The translations under genes were made by a program, and so were the position numbers. Below are positions 1-6,863 of a DNA stretch of 8,018 bases, piece by piece. How positions within the stretch are numbered: the first letter of the stretch is position 1; each line of letters opens with the position of its first letter. Origin of the DNA: Clostridiales bacterium (GTDB taxonomy: Bacteria > Bacillota > Clostridia > Peptostreptococcales > BM714); NCBI GenBank assembly GCA_002869095.1, contig PKTO01000352.1, forward strand, positions 1 to 8,018, in the 5' to 3' direction. A model generated the notes under the pieces. It worked only from the letters and a program-made list of their open reading frames with translations, was not told where the DNA came from and did no database searches.

Positions 1-144
1 ACCACTGTAATCATAGCGGTGGTGTCGTGCATTCTAAAGGAAAGCTATTTTTTGGACGTGGCGCTTGTTTACGCGCTCATTAGTTTTGCCGCATCCATGG
101 CTATTGCAAACTTCATAGAAGGAAGGGGGAGCCAAGTTGATTAG
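1..144 (+). CDS. mrpF: Mrp antiporter subunit F, 3' end (partial)
   Basis: Frame 1 is open from the left edge and ends at TAG 142-144, giving the last 47 residues of a small membrane protein. The segment ESYFLDVALVYALISF followed by an alanine-rich helix and a short polar tail is characteristic of the C-terminal end of MrpF/MnhF/MbhB, a subunit of about 85-95 residues with three membrane helices. MrpF is a small structural subunit of the membrane-embedded Na+/H+ antiporter. The start codon and roughly the first half lie upstream of the window, where mrpE would be expected. The stop overlaps the TTG start of mrpG by 8 bases. Position at the head of the mrpG gene supports the call independently of the short sequence. 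Confidence 0.9.
   Translation, partial: TTVIIAVVSCILKESYFLDVALVYALISFAASMAIANFIEGRGSQVD
121..130 (+). promoter_or_regulatory. Ribosome binding site selecting the TTG start of mrpG
   Basis: The purine run GGAAGGGGGA ends 6 bases before the TTG at 137, inside the end of mrpF. The first in-frame ATG is six codons further in, which would remove the start of the first membrane helix, so TTG is the better start. Confidence 0.7.
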
Positions 145-433
145 AGAAGCTATAATGATAATTTTTATAATCGGAGGCCTCTTTTTCTTCACTGTCGGGA
201 CCGTAGGCATATTAAGGCTTCCGGATATGTATACCAGGGCCCACAGCGCTGCAAAATGCGACACGCTGGGCGCTGTCCTGATTCTTCTTGGAATAATAAT
301 CTACAACGGAGAAAGCTATGCAAGCCTCAAGCTCTTGCTGATAATAATATTTTTGTGGGTTACAAATCCGACCGCTACGCATTTGATTGCAAAGGCGTAT
401 TACAACCGCTATCGAAAGGAAGAAGAAAGATGA
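137..433 (+). CDS. mrpG: Mrp antiporter subunit G
   Basis: A 98-residue protein with three predicted membrane helices (about residues 4-22, 43-60 and 62-80) and a basic/acidic tail ending KEEER. The signature GILRLPDMYTRAHSAAK at 24-40, followed by CDTLG, is the hallmark of the MrpG/MnhG/PhaG family (MbhC in hydrogenase complexes). TNPTATHLIAKA at 76-87 is the usual second conserved block. MrpG is a small structural subunit of the antiporter complex, needed for assembly or activity in characterised Mrp systems. Start is TTG, chosen from the ribosome binding site just upstream. The gene overlaps mrpF by 8 bases and the next gene by ATGA, so it is almost certainly translated by coupling within one transcript. 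Length is normal for the family. Confidence 0.95.
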   Translation: MIREAIMIIFIIGGLFFFTVGTVGILRLPDMYTRAHSAAKCDTLGAVLILLGIIIYNGESYASLKLLLIIIFLWVTNPTATHLIAKAYYNRYRKEEER

Positions 434-669
434 CCACTTTTTCAATGATTGTCATAATATTTTTAATAGGGGCTTCGATTGCTGTATCGGTCATAAGAAA
501 CCTTTTGGGGGCCATCATAGTGTTTATGGTGTACAGCCTTACCATGGCGGTGCTCTGGCAACAGCTTAATGCGCCCGACCTTGCCATAACCGAGGCTGCA
601 GTCGGTGCCGGAATAACAACATTGCTGTTCGTATTCACACTCAGGAGAGTCGGAGGTGGAGGCAAATGA
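430..669 (+). CDS. mbhD: MbhD/DUF4040-type Mrp subunit (split-off MrpA segment)
   Basis: A 79-residue protein with three predicted membrane helices (about 4-20, 22-44 and 55-71). The block LNAPDLAITEAAVGAG at 47-62 matches the DUF4040/MbhD domain, with conserved acidic residues D50 and E55 at the edge of the last helix. In classical MrpA this domain forms part of the C-terminal half of a giant polypeptide and resembles NuoJ. In archaeal membrane-bound hydrogenase complexes it is a separate gene, mbhD, as here. It probably contributes to the ion path between MrpC and the antiporter subunits; this is known of the family, not shown here. The ATG at 430 overlaps the mrpG stop as ATGA, and the stop overlaps the next start the same way. 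Upstream in-frame extension is possible on paper but would run deep into mrpG. Confidence 0.88.
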   Translation: MTTFSMIVIIFLIGASIAVSVIRNLLGAIIVFMVYSLTMAVLWQQLNAPDLAITEAAVGAGITTLLFVFTLRRVGGGGK

Positions 670-944
670 GAAAAGCGTTTTCTGTAGTCCTTGCCCTTGC
701 TTTGATTGTAATTCTGCTGTTTGGAGTGGAGTACCTTCCTACTTTTGGAAAAGCTGAAAACCCTTCAAACAACGAAGTTTCATACAGATACCTTGAAAAA
801 GGCGTCGAGGAGACAGGAGCCGTCAATGTAGTGGCCGGAATAATCCTCGACTATCGCGCTTTCGACACGTTCGGGGAAGCCACGGTGCTCTTTACTGCGC
901 TGATAACTGTAATTGCGGTTCTCAGGAGGGATGAAGATGAATAA
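666..944 (+). CDS. mbhE: MbhE-like Mrp subunit (split-off MrpA C-terminal segment)
   Basis: A 92-residue protein with an N-terminal membrane helix (about 4-22), a polar linker (about 25-53) and a C-terminal helix (about 72-88). The block NVVAGIILDYRAFDTFGEAT at 54-73 is the recognisable signature of the MbhE/MrpA C-terminal domain, with an invariant-looking E71 (GEAT) at the membrane entry. In seven-gene Mrp operons this segment is the tail of MrpA; as a stand-alone gene next to mbhD it follows the archaeal Mbh order. It starts at ATG 666, overlapping the previous stop by ATGA, and its stop overlaps the mrpB start by 8 bases. The role is structural or proton-path related by homology. No alternative family fits. 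Confidence 0.87.
   Translation: MRKAFSVVLALALIVILLFGVEYLPTFGKAENPSNNEVSYRYLEKGVEETGAVNVVAGIILDYRAFDTFGEATVLFTALITVIAVLRRDEDE
924..930 (+). promoter_or_regulatory. Ribosome binding site selecting the mrpB start
   Basis: AGGAGGG directly abuts an in-frame ATG at 931, leaving no spacing, but lies 6 bases before the ATG at 937. The latter is therefore the likely start. The site sits inside the end of the MbhE-like gene. Confidence 0.7.
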
Positions 945-1380
945 TATCCAAAGAGAAGCTGAAAGAAGCGACATTCTTACAGAAGTCGGCAAACTGATAA
1001 TCCCATTCATTCAGGTGTTTGCAGTATATGTCATATTTAACGGACACTTGTCTCCGGGTGGAGGATTCGCGGGAGGGACGATTCTAGGAGCGAGCATGAT
1101 CCTTCACCGGCTGATTTTCGGATGGGACAACCTCATTTCGAGGCTTACCTACGAAAGGGTCATGAAATGGATGTGCGCATCGCTTTTGATCTACGGAGCC
1201 CTGAAGGGCTACAGCTTTCTTACTGGAGGCATGCACTGGGAAGTGTGGGACATTCCTCTGGGCACACCGGGGAAACTGCTGAGCGGAGGTTTCATTCTGC
1301 CCCTCAACATAGCTGTTGGAATAATCGTATCAATAACTGTCTATGTGTTTTTTAAACTATTTTACGAAGGGACCATCTGA
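937..1380 (+). CDS. mrpB: Mrp antiporter subunit B
   Basis: A 147-residue protein with four predicted membrane helices (about 18-36, 45-63, 76-95 and 115-140). The motif GHLSPGGGFAGG at 36-47 is the signature of MrpB/MnhB and MbhF. The WDIPLGTPGKLLSGG stretch (104-118) before the last helix is the usual second conserved region. MrpB is an integral subunit of the cation/proton antiporter. Length is typical for the family. Start at ATG 937 is preferred over ATG 931 because of ribosome binding site spacing. It overlaps the preceding gene by 8 bases and is followed after one base by mrpC. Confidence 0.95.
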   Translation: MNNIQREAERSDILTEVGKLIIPFIQVFAVYVIFNGHLSPGGGFAGGTILGASMILHRLIFGWDNLISRLTYERVMKWMCASLLIYGALKGYSFLTGGMHWEVWDIPLGTPGKLLSGGFILPLNIAVGIIVSITVYVFFKLFYEGTI

Positions 1381-1381
1381 T

Positions 1382-1741
1382 ATGGGACACTTGATCACAA
1401 ATTACTATGAGACGGGAGCCATAATTTTGTTCGGGGTGGGTTTTGTAACACTCCTCGCCCATGGCAACCTGATTAAAAAAATAATCGGAATGAATATTAT
1501 GGACACGGCCGTTTTTCTGTTTTTTATCGCAAAGGGATACATATCAGGAAGCGAAGCGCCAATAATAAGATCCGTAAAATCGGCGACAGGATATATTAAT
1601 CCTGTCCCAACAGCGCTTATGCTTACAGGCATAGTTGTCGCAGTAAGCATAACCGCATTCGCTTTGGCGTTGACAATACGCGTCTATGAAAAATACGGCA
1701 CGGTCGACCTCAATGAAATCATAAAAATGGGAGGGGAGTAA
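1382..1741 (+). CDS. mrpC: Mrp antiporter subunit C (NuoK-like)
   Basis: A 119-residue protein with three membrane helices (about 10-26, 33-54 and 77-101), the topology of MrpC/MnhC/MbhG and of complex I subunit NuoK. GNLIKKIIGMNIMDTAV at 28-44 corresponds to NuoK helix 2. PVPTALMLTGIVVAVSITA (74-92) and RVYEKYGTVD (100-109) are typical of MrpC helix 3 and its exit. By eye, the NuoK helix-2 glutamate position is N38 here, with D41 three residues later; Mrp-type subunits commonly lack that glutamate. The start ATG 1382 lies 1 base after the mrpB stop, with GAAGGGA at 1366-1372 as ribosome binding site. The in-frame open region upstream of 1382 is inside mrpB and is not used. Confidence 0.95.
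   Translation: MGHLITNYYETGAIILFGVGFVTLLAHGNLIKKIIGMNIMDTAVFLFFIAKGYISGSEAPIIRSVKSATGYINPVPTALMLTGIVVAVSITAFALALTIRVYEKYGTVDLNEIIKMGGE
1729..1738 (+). promoter_or_regulatory. Ribosome binding site selecting a TTG start for mrpD
   Basis: GGGAGGGGAG within the end of mrpC puts its GGGAGG core 8 bases before TTG 1743 and 14 bases before the in-frame ATG 1749. Spacing favours TTG, although starting at ATG would remove only two residues. Confidence 0.55.
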
Positions 1742-1742
1742 A

Positions 1743-3224
1743 TTGCCAATGTACAACAGTTATCCACTTATCATAATTTTGGTTTTGTTTATCTCAGCCT
1801 TTGCAATACCTCTTTTCAAGAGCATCAAGATGGCCAGGATAATAGGCATTTCGGCAGCGGGAATTTCCCTGGTGCTGTCAATACTTACGCTCATCGGAGT
1901 AAAGGCGAACGGGGCATACTACTTTCGCGTAGGCCATTTCGACGCACCCTGGGGAATAGAGTTTCACATAGGAATAATCGAGGGGCTAATGGGAGTCTTG
2001 TTCATGACAGTTTCCATGGCGGTCTTGTGGTTTTCCATATACAGCATAGACCACGACCTTTCCAAAAAGAAAGTGCCTCTTTTTTATACCCTGGTCAATC
2101 TGCTTGTGGGTTCACTGCTGGGGATAGTATTTTCAGACGACCTCTTCAATTGTTTTGTATTCATAGAAATCAGCTCCATTGCCTCATGCGGCATAGTTGT
2201 CGTAAAGGACAAGAAGGAAAACATAAAGGCTGCCCTCAAGTACCTCATACTGAGCTCCCTGGGCTCGGGGCTGGTACTCATGGGAATCGCACTGGTGTAT
2301 TCGCTGACCGGCCATTTGAATATGGCGCATATTCATGAAGCGCTTGTGTCAATTTATCCCGAGCACAGCAGAAACATGCTGATAGCCATAGGCCTGTTCA
2401 CTGTCGGGCTTGGAGTCAAGAGCGCGATGTTTCCATTGCACACCTGGCTTCCGGACGCACACACTTACGCCCCTGCATCTTCAAGCGCGCTCTTGTCCGC
2501 ATTGGTCCTTAAGGCATATGTGATACTTTACATTAAAATAATACACAGGGTATTCGGAATGTCCATTGTAGGCGATTTGCCCGTTCTCAACATAGTGCTT
2601 CTATTGGGAGCGGTCGGAATGATAGCAGGATCGGTACTGGCAATTCTGCAGAAGAACCTCAAAAGAATGGTTGCATATTCAAGTGTTGCCCAAATGGGTT
2701 ACGTTTTTTTCGGAATAGGGCTTGGAACAACCATGGGGCTTGCCGCGGCAATATTTCAGATATTCAACCATGCGTTCACAAAATCGGCGCTTTTTCTTTC
2801 GGCAGGAAGCATACTGGAGAAGACAGGAAAGAAAAACATTTCCGACTTGAAGGGAATAGGAAAGGAAATGCCGTTCACAATGGCAATATTCACCATAGGG
2901 GGAATGTCTCTTGTGGGAATCCCCTTGCTGTCCGGATTCAACAGCAAATGGAATTTTGCGGTTGCGGTGATTGAGGCCCATAGGGTGGAATTGCTTGCAG
3001 TAGTGCTCATAAGCAGCCTGCTGAACGCACTTTATTACTTCCCCGTCATAATAAACGGATATTTTGGAGAAGAAAGTTTGGAAGGCAAGGTATACAGGAA
3101 CACGGAACGTCCACTAAAGGAACTTCTTCCCATAATCGTTCTTGTTCTTGGAGTCATATATTTTGGAGTGTCGGGCGGAGGGCTTTTGAGTCTGATAGAA
3201 GCGGGCATTCCCGCATTAAACTAG
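1743..3224 (+). CDS. mrpD: Mrp antiporter subunit D, first proton-channel subunit
   Basis: A 493-residue polytopic protein of the NuoL/M/N-MrpA/D antiporter family (Proton_antipo_M domain, roughly residues 130-430), with about 14 membrane helices. The family's proton-path residues are all visible: E142 in FIEISS, K226 in LGVKSAMFPLHTWLPDAH, K257 in LSALVLKAYV, K347 in NHAFTKSALF, and K402 in SGFNSKW. The sequence HTWLPDAHTYAPASSSALLS is close to MrpD/MbhH. The protein moves protons or cations across the membrane as part of the Mrp complex. Complete key residues argue it is active rather than vestigial. It starts 1 base after mrpC, probably with TTG, and is followed after 21 bases by a second antiporter subunit. 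Length is normal for MrpD (about 490-500). Confidence 0.94.
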   Translation: MPMYNSYPLIIILVLFISAFAIPLFKSIKMARIIGISAAGISLVLSILTLIGVKANGAYYFRVGHFDAPWGIEFHIGIIEGLMGVLFMTVSMAVLWFSIYSIDHDLSKKKVPLFYTLVNLLVGSLLGIVFSDDLFNCFVFIEISSIASCGIVVVKDKKENIKAALKYLILSSLGSGLVLMGIALVYSLTGHLNMAHIHEALVSIYPEHSRNMLIAIGLFTVGLGVKSAMFPLHTWLPDAHTYAPASSSALLSALVLKAYVILYIKIIHRVFGMSIVGDLPVLNIVLLLGAVGMIAGSVLAILQKNLKRMVAYSSVAQMGYVFFGIGLGTTMGLAAAIFQIFNHAFTKSALFLSAGSILEKTGKKNISDLKGIGKEMPFTMAIFTIGGMSLVGIPLLSGFNSKWNFAVAVIEAHRVELLAVVLISSLLNALYYFPVIINGYFGEESLEGKVYRNTERPLKELLPIIVLVLGVIYFGVSGGGLLSLIEAGIPALN

Positions 3225-3230
3225 AAAATG

Positions 3231-3239
3231 AAGGGAGGG
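3231..3239 (+). promoter_or_regulatory. Ribosome binding site selecting the start of the second antiporter subunit
   Basis: AAGGGAGGG lies 6 bases before ATG 3246. An in-frame ATG at 3228 immediately precedes this site and has no comparable purine run upstream, so 3246 is the better start. Confidence 0.75.
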
Positions 3240-3245
3240 ACCCTG

Positions 3246-4691
3246 ATGAATTTCCTTGCATTGGTCCCGATTGCATTTCCGATGGCTTTGGCGGTGGGAA
3301 TGCATTTTGTAGAATTTAAAAACGAATCGTATAAGAGAGCATATCTTCTGGGAGGCGTTTTCCTTAATTTCATATTTGCCATGATGGTTATTTTTGTTGC
3401 GAATCCCGAAATGCATATATTCAAAATAAACGATTTCATGGAGATATATTTCAAGGTTGACGGAATGAGCAAGCTTTTTATCACCATGACCTCGATTTTA
3501 TGGATTTTCACAACTGCATATTCGTTCGACTATATGCATCATGAAGGAAAAGAACAGAAATTCTTCACATATTTTTTGGTCACATACGGAGTGATTGTGG
3601 GTATTTCCTTGGCTGGAAACATTTTTACATTCTATATTTTCTATGAATTTCTTACTTTGTCGACATTCCCGCTTGTTATTCATACAGGAACAAAGGAGGC
3701 TCTCGCAAGCGGCAAGAAATATCTTATCTATTCCTTCAGCGGAGCAACGCTGGTTCTTTTGGGAATGATTCTTCTATTTAGTGTAACGGGTACGCTTGAC
3801 TTTGTTCCAGGAGGCATTTTGGAAGGGGTTGCCATAAACAACAGGGTGACTGCCGCCTATGTCATTCTCTTCCTGGGTTTTTCTGTCAAAGCGGCGATGG
3901 TGCCCTTCCACTCTTGGCTTCCTGCCGCAATGGTGGCGCCGACACCGGTAAGCTCTTTGCTGCATGCCGTGGCTGTGGTAAAATCGGGAATTTTCGCATT
4001 GATAAGGATAACCTTCTATCTGTTTGGAGCGGAAGCGGTAAATGCGATGCATGTAAGAGGCTACCTTAGCATTTTGGTCGCATTGACCATACTGATGGGG
4101 TCTTTTGTTGCTTTGCACCAGGAAAACCTGAAGAAACGATTGGCATATTCAACAATAAGCCAACTTGGATATATAATGCTTGGGATTTTGCTTTTGAACG
4201 AGGACGGGCTAACAGGAGCATTGCTTCATTTGATAAATCACGCAGTGATAAAGATAACGTTGTTCTTCTGTGTGGGAATCATAATGCTTAGAACCGGTTA
4301 TAAGACGATAGGCGAAATAAGAGGCATAGGAAAGAAAATGCCAATCACAATGGGCTGTTTTTCAATAGCATCCATATCACTTATAGGAATTCCGCCGACG
4401 AATGGATTTGTAAGCAAGTGGTTTCTGGCAATGGGCGGATTGCAGGAAAACAGAGCAATATTTGTGGTTATACTTCTTGTTAGCGCCATATTGACCGCGG
4501 CATATCTCATGCCGATAGTCATAACGGCTTTTTTCCCGGGGGAAATGGGCAAGGAGCTTGAAAACAGTGAACCGCCTCTCATGATGCTGATACCGGTCGT
4601 GGTTCTTACGGGAATAACGGTAGCCTTCGGGCTTTTCCCGAATTTCATATTGCATTTCATTCAGGGCATTTCAAGAAGCTTGATTGGATAA
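3246..4691 (+). CDS. Second MrpD-like proton-channel subunit
   Basis: A 481-residue membrane protein of the NuoL/M/N-MrpA/D family, clearly paralogous to its two neighbours. Visible proton-path residues are E134 in FYEFLTLST, K215 in SVKAAMVPFHSWLPAAMVAPTP, K246 in AVAVVKSGIF, K336 in NHAVIKITLF, and K391 in NGFVSKW. The phrases HSWLPAAMVAPTPVSSLLHA and YSTISQLGYIMLG are nearer to NuoL/NuoM and MrpA than to the preceding MrpD-like protein. The region after residue 435 is short, with one more predicted helix and no lateral arm. It is probably a further cation/proton-translocating module, giving this complex more channel subunits than the two of classical Mrp. Gaps of 21 and 19 bases to its neighbours fit a single operon. 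Whether it should be called MrpD, MrpA-like or MbhH-like cannot be settled by eye. Confidence 0.9.
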   Translation: MNFLALVPIAFPMALAVGMHFVEFKNESYKRAYLLGGVFLNFIFAMMVIFVANPEMHIFKINDFMEIYFKVDGMSKLFITMTSILWIFTTAYSFDYMHHEGKEQKFFTYFLVTYGVIVGISLAGNIFTFYIFYEFLTLSTFPLVIHTGTKEALASGKKYLIYSFSGATLVLLGMILLFSVTGTLDFVPGGILEGVAINNRVTAAYVILFLGFSVKAAMVPFHSWLPAAMVAPTPVSSLLHAVAVVKSGIFALIRITFYLFGAEAVNAMHVRGYLSILVALTILMGSFVALHQENLKKRLAYSTISQLGYIMLGILLLNEDGLTGALLHLINHAVIKITLFFCVGIIMLRTGYKTIGEIRGIGKKMPITMGCFSIASISLIGIPPTNGFVSKWFLAMGGLQENRAIFVVILLVSAILTAAYLMPIVITAFFPGEMGKELENSEPPLMMLIPVVVLTGITVAFGLFPNFILHFIQGISRSLIG

Positions 4692-4710
4692 GAATTGGAG
4701 GATTTAAACG

Positions 4711-6774
4711 ATGGAGAATATTATGCTTATCTCTACCGTGTTGATTCCATTTATTGGGGCCGCAGCGGGATACGTAATTGGACGACGGGACGAAAGACTT
4801 CGGGACATATTGAACGCAATAATGACCGGGGCTGTCTTCCTTTTGGTTGTTTTGCTGTATCCGCACATAGGCGGGAACGGCGTAGAGATGGAAATACCCG
4901 ACATAATGGGGACCGGGCTGTTTTTTAAGCTTGACGCTTTCAGGTATATATTTGTATTCATAACATCGCTTGTTTGGTTTCTGACGAGCATATATTCGAC
5001 GCAATACCTGATCAAATACAAAAAAAGAAACAGGTACTACGCTTTTTTCATTCTGACCTATGCCAGCACAATGGGGATTTTTCTGTCTGACCATATGCTT
5101 AACCTATTCACATTTTTCGAAGTCATGTCGTTCACATCGTATTTTCTGATAATTCACGATGAGGACGAGTATACACGGGACGCCGGCAAAACTTATTTGA
5201 CAATGGCAATAGCGGGAGGGATGATACTCCTGATGGGGCTTTTCCTTCTATACGACTACACGGGAACATTGCTGATATCCGAACTCCCTGATGCCGTAGC
5301 CTACATGGGACCTATAAAATACATCATAGCCGTGCTCATAATAATTGGTTTCGGCGTGAAGGCGTGTATGATGCCGCTTCACGTGTGGCTGCCCAAATCG
5401 TATTCGGCAGCTCCTACTCCGGCAACTGCTGTCCTATCCGGCATACTGGCAAAAACCGGCATATTCGGTATAATGATTACTTCGATTGTCATTTTCAACA
5501 AGGATTTTGAAATTTCAAGAATAATATTCGCATTGGGGCTCGCGAACATGTTTTGGGGAGGGTTTTTGGCTATTTTCCAGAGAAACATCAAAAGGATACT
5601 GGCTTACAGCTCAATGAGCCAATTGGGATACATTCTGATGGGAGTCGGGCTAATAGGCATGCTTGGCGACCATAACAACATTGCAATCCACGGAACGCTT
5701 TTCCACATAGTCAACCACGCGGTCTTCAAGGTTTTGCTTTTCCTTGTGGCCGGAATCATATATATGATTTTGCATGAACTCTCGCTAAACCACATACAGG
5801 GGTTCGGAAAGCACTCTCAAAAGCTGAAGATGGTTTTTCTTGTGGGTGTATTGTCCGTTGCAGGCGTCCCCGGCACAAGCGGATTCATCAGCAAGAACAT
5901 CCTTCACGAAGCATTGGTTGAGGCAAGGCACATGTACCAAGGGCCGGTGATGAGCTTTGCGGAAATCATATTCATCGTAAGCAGCAGCTTTACAGTCGTG
6001 TACCTTTCCAAAATTTTCATTGCGGTCTTCATGGAAGAAAGCGACAAGTACTGGGGACAGTTCAAGAACGAAATACAAAAAAGGGCGCTTTTTCCGCTTG
6101 TTGTTCTTTCCGCAATAGCAATACATGCAGGAATCAGACCCGGATATATGTTTTCAATAATGGAAAAAACAGAAGGCTTCCTTGGGGGCGGGGGACATGT
6201 CCCGCATAATCTCTATACGCCCGAAGTCTTATACAATACGGGAATAATATTCATGCTTGGGGCGGTTATCTATTACATTGTCGTCAGAAAAGGGCTTATC
6301 GTAAAGACGGAAGAAGGAAACATCTACAGGAATCCTACGCTGAATTGGCCTGATCTGGAGAATTATTTCTACAAGCCGTTGGCAAAGAGTTTCTATTGGA
6401 TCGGATACAATCTTTTTAAACATGTCGATCACGGATTGGTGAATTTCTTTACTCAAATAGGAGCCCTGATCGCAAAGATCGGTGACCTGAAAATCGACAT
6501 GGGTAGGTTCAAAAGAAAAGAACGGAATAAGGCGGCTCCAGACAATGCCGGTGCTTATATGGAAAAGAGCGGAATAGAAATCAAGGACATTGTTGCCGGA
6601 ATGGGAGAGAGGACAACCGCCGCCAAGGTGAAAGAGAACTATGCTACAGAGATAGAAAGCGTGGGACAAATTTTTTCCCGTACTCAATTGCATATGAACA
6701 GCATAATATACGCACTGTTCATATTTGCAATCATACTGATAGTAGTATTGAGCTATCTGATTCTTAGAACATGA
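4711..6774 (+). CDS. NuoL/MrpA-like antiporter subunit with long C-terminal arm
   Basis: A 687-residue protein, the third NuoL/M/N-MrpA/D-type subunit in a row. Key residues are E137 in FFEVMSFTSY, K217 in FGVKACMMPLHVWLPKSYSA, K248 in LAKTGIFG, K340 in NHAVFKVLLFLVAGI, and K395 in SGFISKN. LDAFRYIFVFITSLVW (74-89) and FHIVNHAVFKVLLF are NuoL/MrpA-like. After the core there is a helix at about 507-526, then about 130 mostly polar and charged residues (530-660), then a final helix at about 664-684. This matches the layout of NuoL, where a lateral helix runs along the membrane to a last anchoring helix. It likely corresponds to the N-terminal part of MrpA, whose DUF4040 and MbhE parts are separate genes upstream. 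GGAGGA at 4697-4702 lies 8 bases before ATG 4711. It is the last gene of the operon. Confidence 0.9.
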   Translation: MENIMLISTVLIPFIGAAAGYVIGRRDERLRDILNAIMTGAVFLLVVLLYPHIGGNGVEMEIPDIMGTGLFFKLDAFRYIFVFITSLVWFLTSIYSTQYLIKYKKRNRYYAFFILTYASTMGIFLSDHMLNLFTFFEVMSFTSYFLIIHDEDEYTRDAGKTYLTMAIAGGMILLMGLFLLYDYTGTLLISELPDAVAYMGPIKYIIAVLIIIGFGVKACMMPLHVWLPKSYSAAPTPATAVLSGILAKTGIFGIMITSIVIFNKDFEISRIIFALGLANMFWGGFLAIFQRNIKRILAYSSMSQLGYILMGVGLIGMLGDHNNIAIHGTLFHIVNHAVFKVLLFLVAGIIYMILHELSLNHIQGFGKHSQKLKMVFLVGVLSVAGVPGTSGFISKNILHEALVEARHMYQGPVMSFAEIIFIVSSSFTVVYLSKIFIAVFMEESDKYWGQFKNEIQKRALFPLVVLSAIAIHAGIRPGYMFSIMEKTEGFLGGGGHVPHNLYTPEVLYNTGIIFMLGAVIYYIVVRKGLIVKTEEGNIYRNPTLNWPDLENYFYKPLAKSFYWIGYNLFKHVDHGLVNFFTQIGALIAKIGDLKIDMGRFKRKERNKAAPDNAGAYMEKSGIEIKDIVAGMGERTTAAKVKENYATEIESVGQIFSRTQLHMNSIIYALFIFAIILIVVLSYLILRT

Positions 6775-6782
6775 TGAGTTTT

Positions 6783-6863
6783 GGGAAGGTCTGAACCCGT
6801 TAAGCGATTCAACGGCTGTCTTAGCGGGCGATACTATAGAATCGCAGAAATTACGACACCTTC
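6783..6863 (+). ncRNA. Candidate pseudoknotted RNA (possible riboswitch aptamer), class unrecognised
   Basis: Three helices can be drawn by eye. An outer helix pairs GAAGGT (6785-6790) with ACCTTC (6858-6863). An inner 9-pair helix joins CCCGTTAAG (6796-6804) to CTTAGCGGG (6820-6828) with one U-G pair. The inner loop segment CGATTC (6805-6810) pairs with GAATCG (6839-6844), making a pseudoknot. A competing smaller hairpin, CCGTT (6797-6801) with AACGG (6811-6815), presents the same loop. The wobble pair fits only RNA copied from the + strand. The outer helix's 3' side is also used by the terminator hairpin downstream, as in riboswitches. I compared it from memory with common riboswitch and ribozyme consensus sequences and did not recognise it. 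It may instead be a chance fold or part of a plain 3' untranslated region. Confidence 0.42.

Noticed and set aside
6229..6693. 154-codon open frame on the minus strand opposite the end of the third antiporter subunit
   Set aside because: It is antisense to coding sequence that is well explained, with no family resemblance and no convincing ribosome binding site.
1..6774. Membrane-bound hydrogenase or complex I operon
   Set aside because: No NiFe-hydrogenase large or small subunit, no iron-sulfur protein and no NuoH-like gene is present within the window. Only antiporter-type subunits are seen.
6748..6776. A separate promoter for the structured RNA at the end of the third antiporter gene (TTGAGC with ATGATG)
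   Set aside because: The -10 match is poor and the region is coding. Transcription from the operon explains the RNA more simply.
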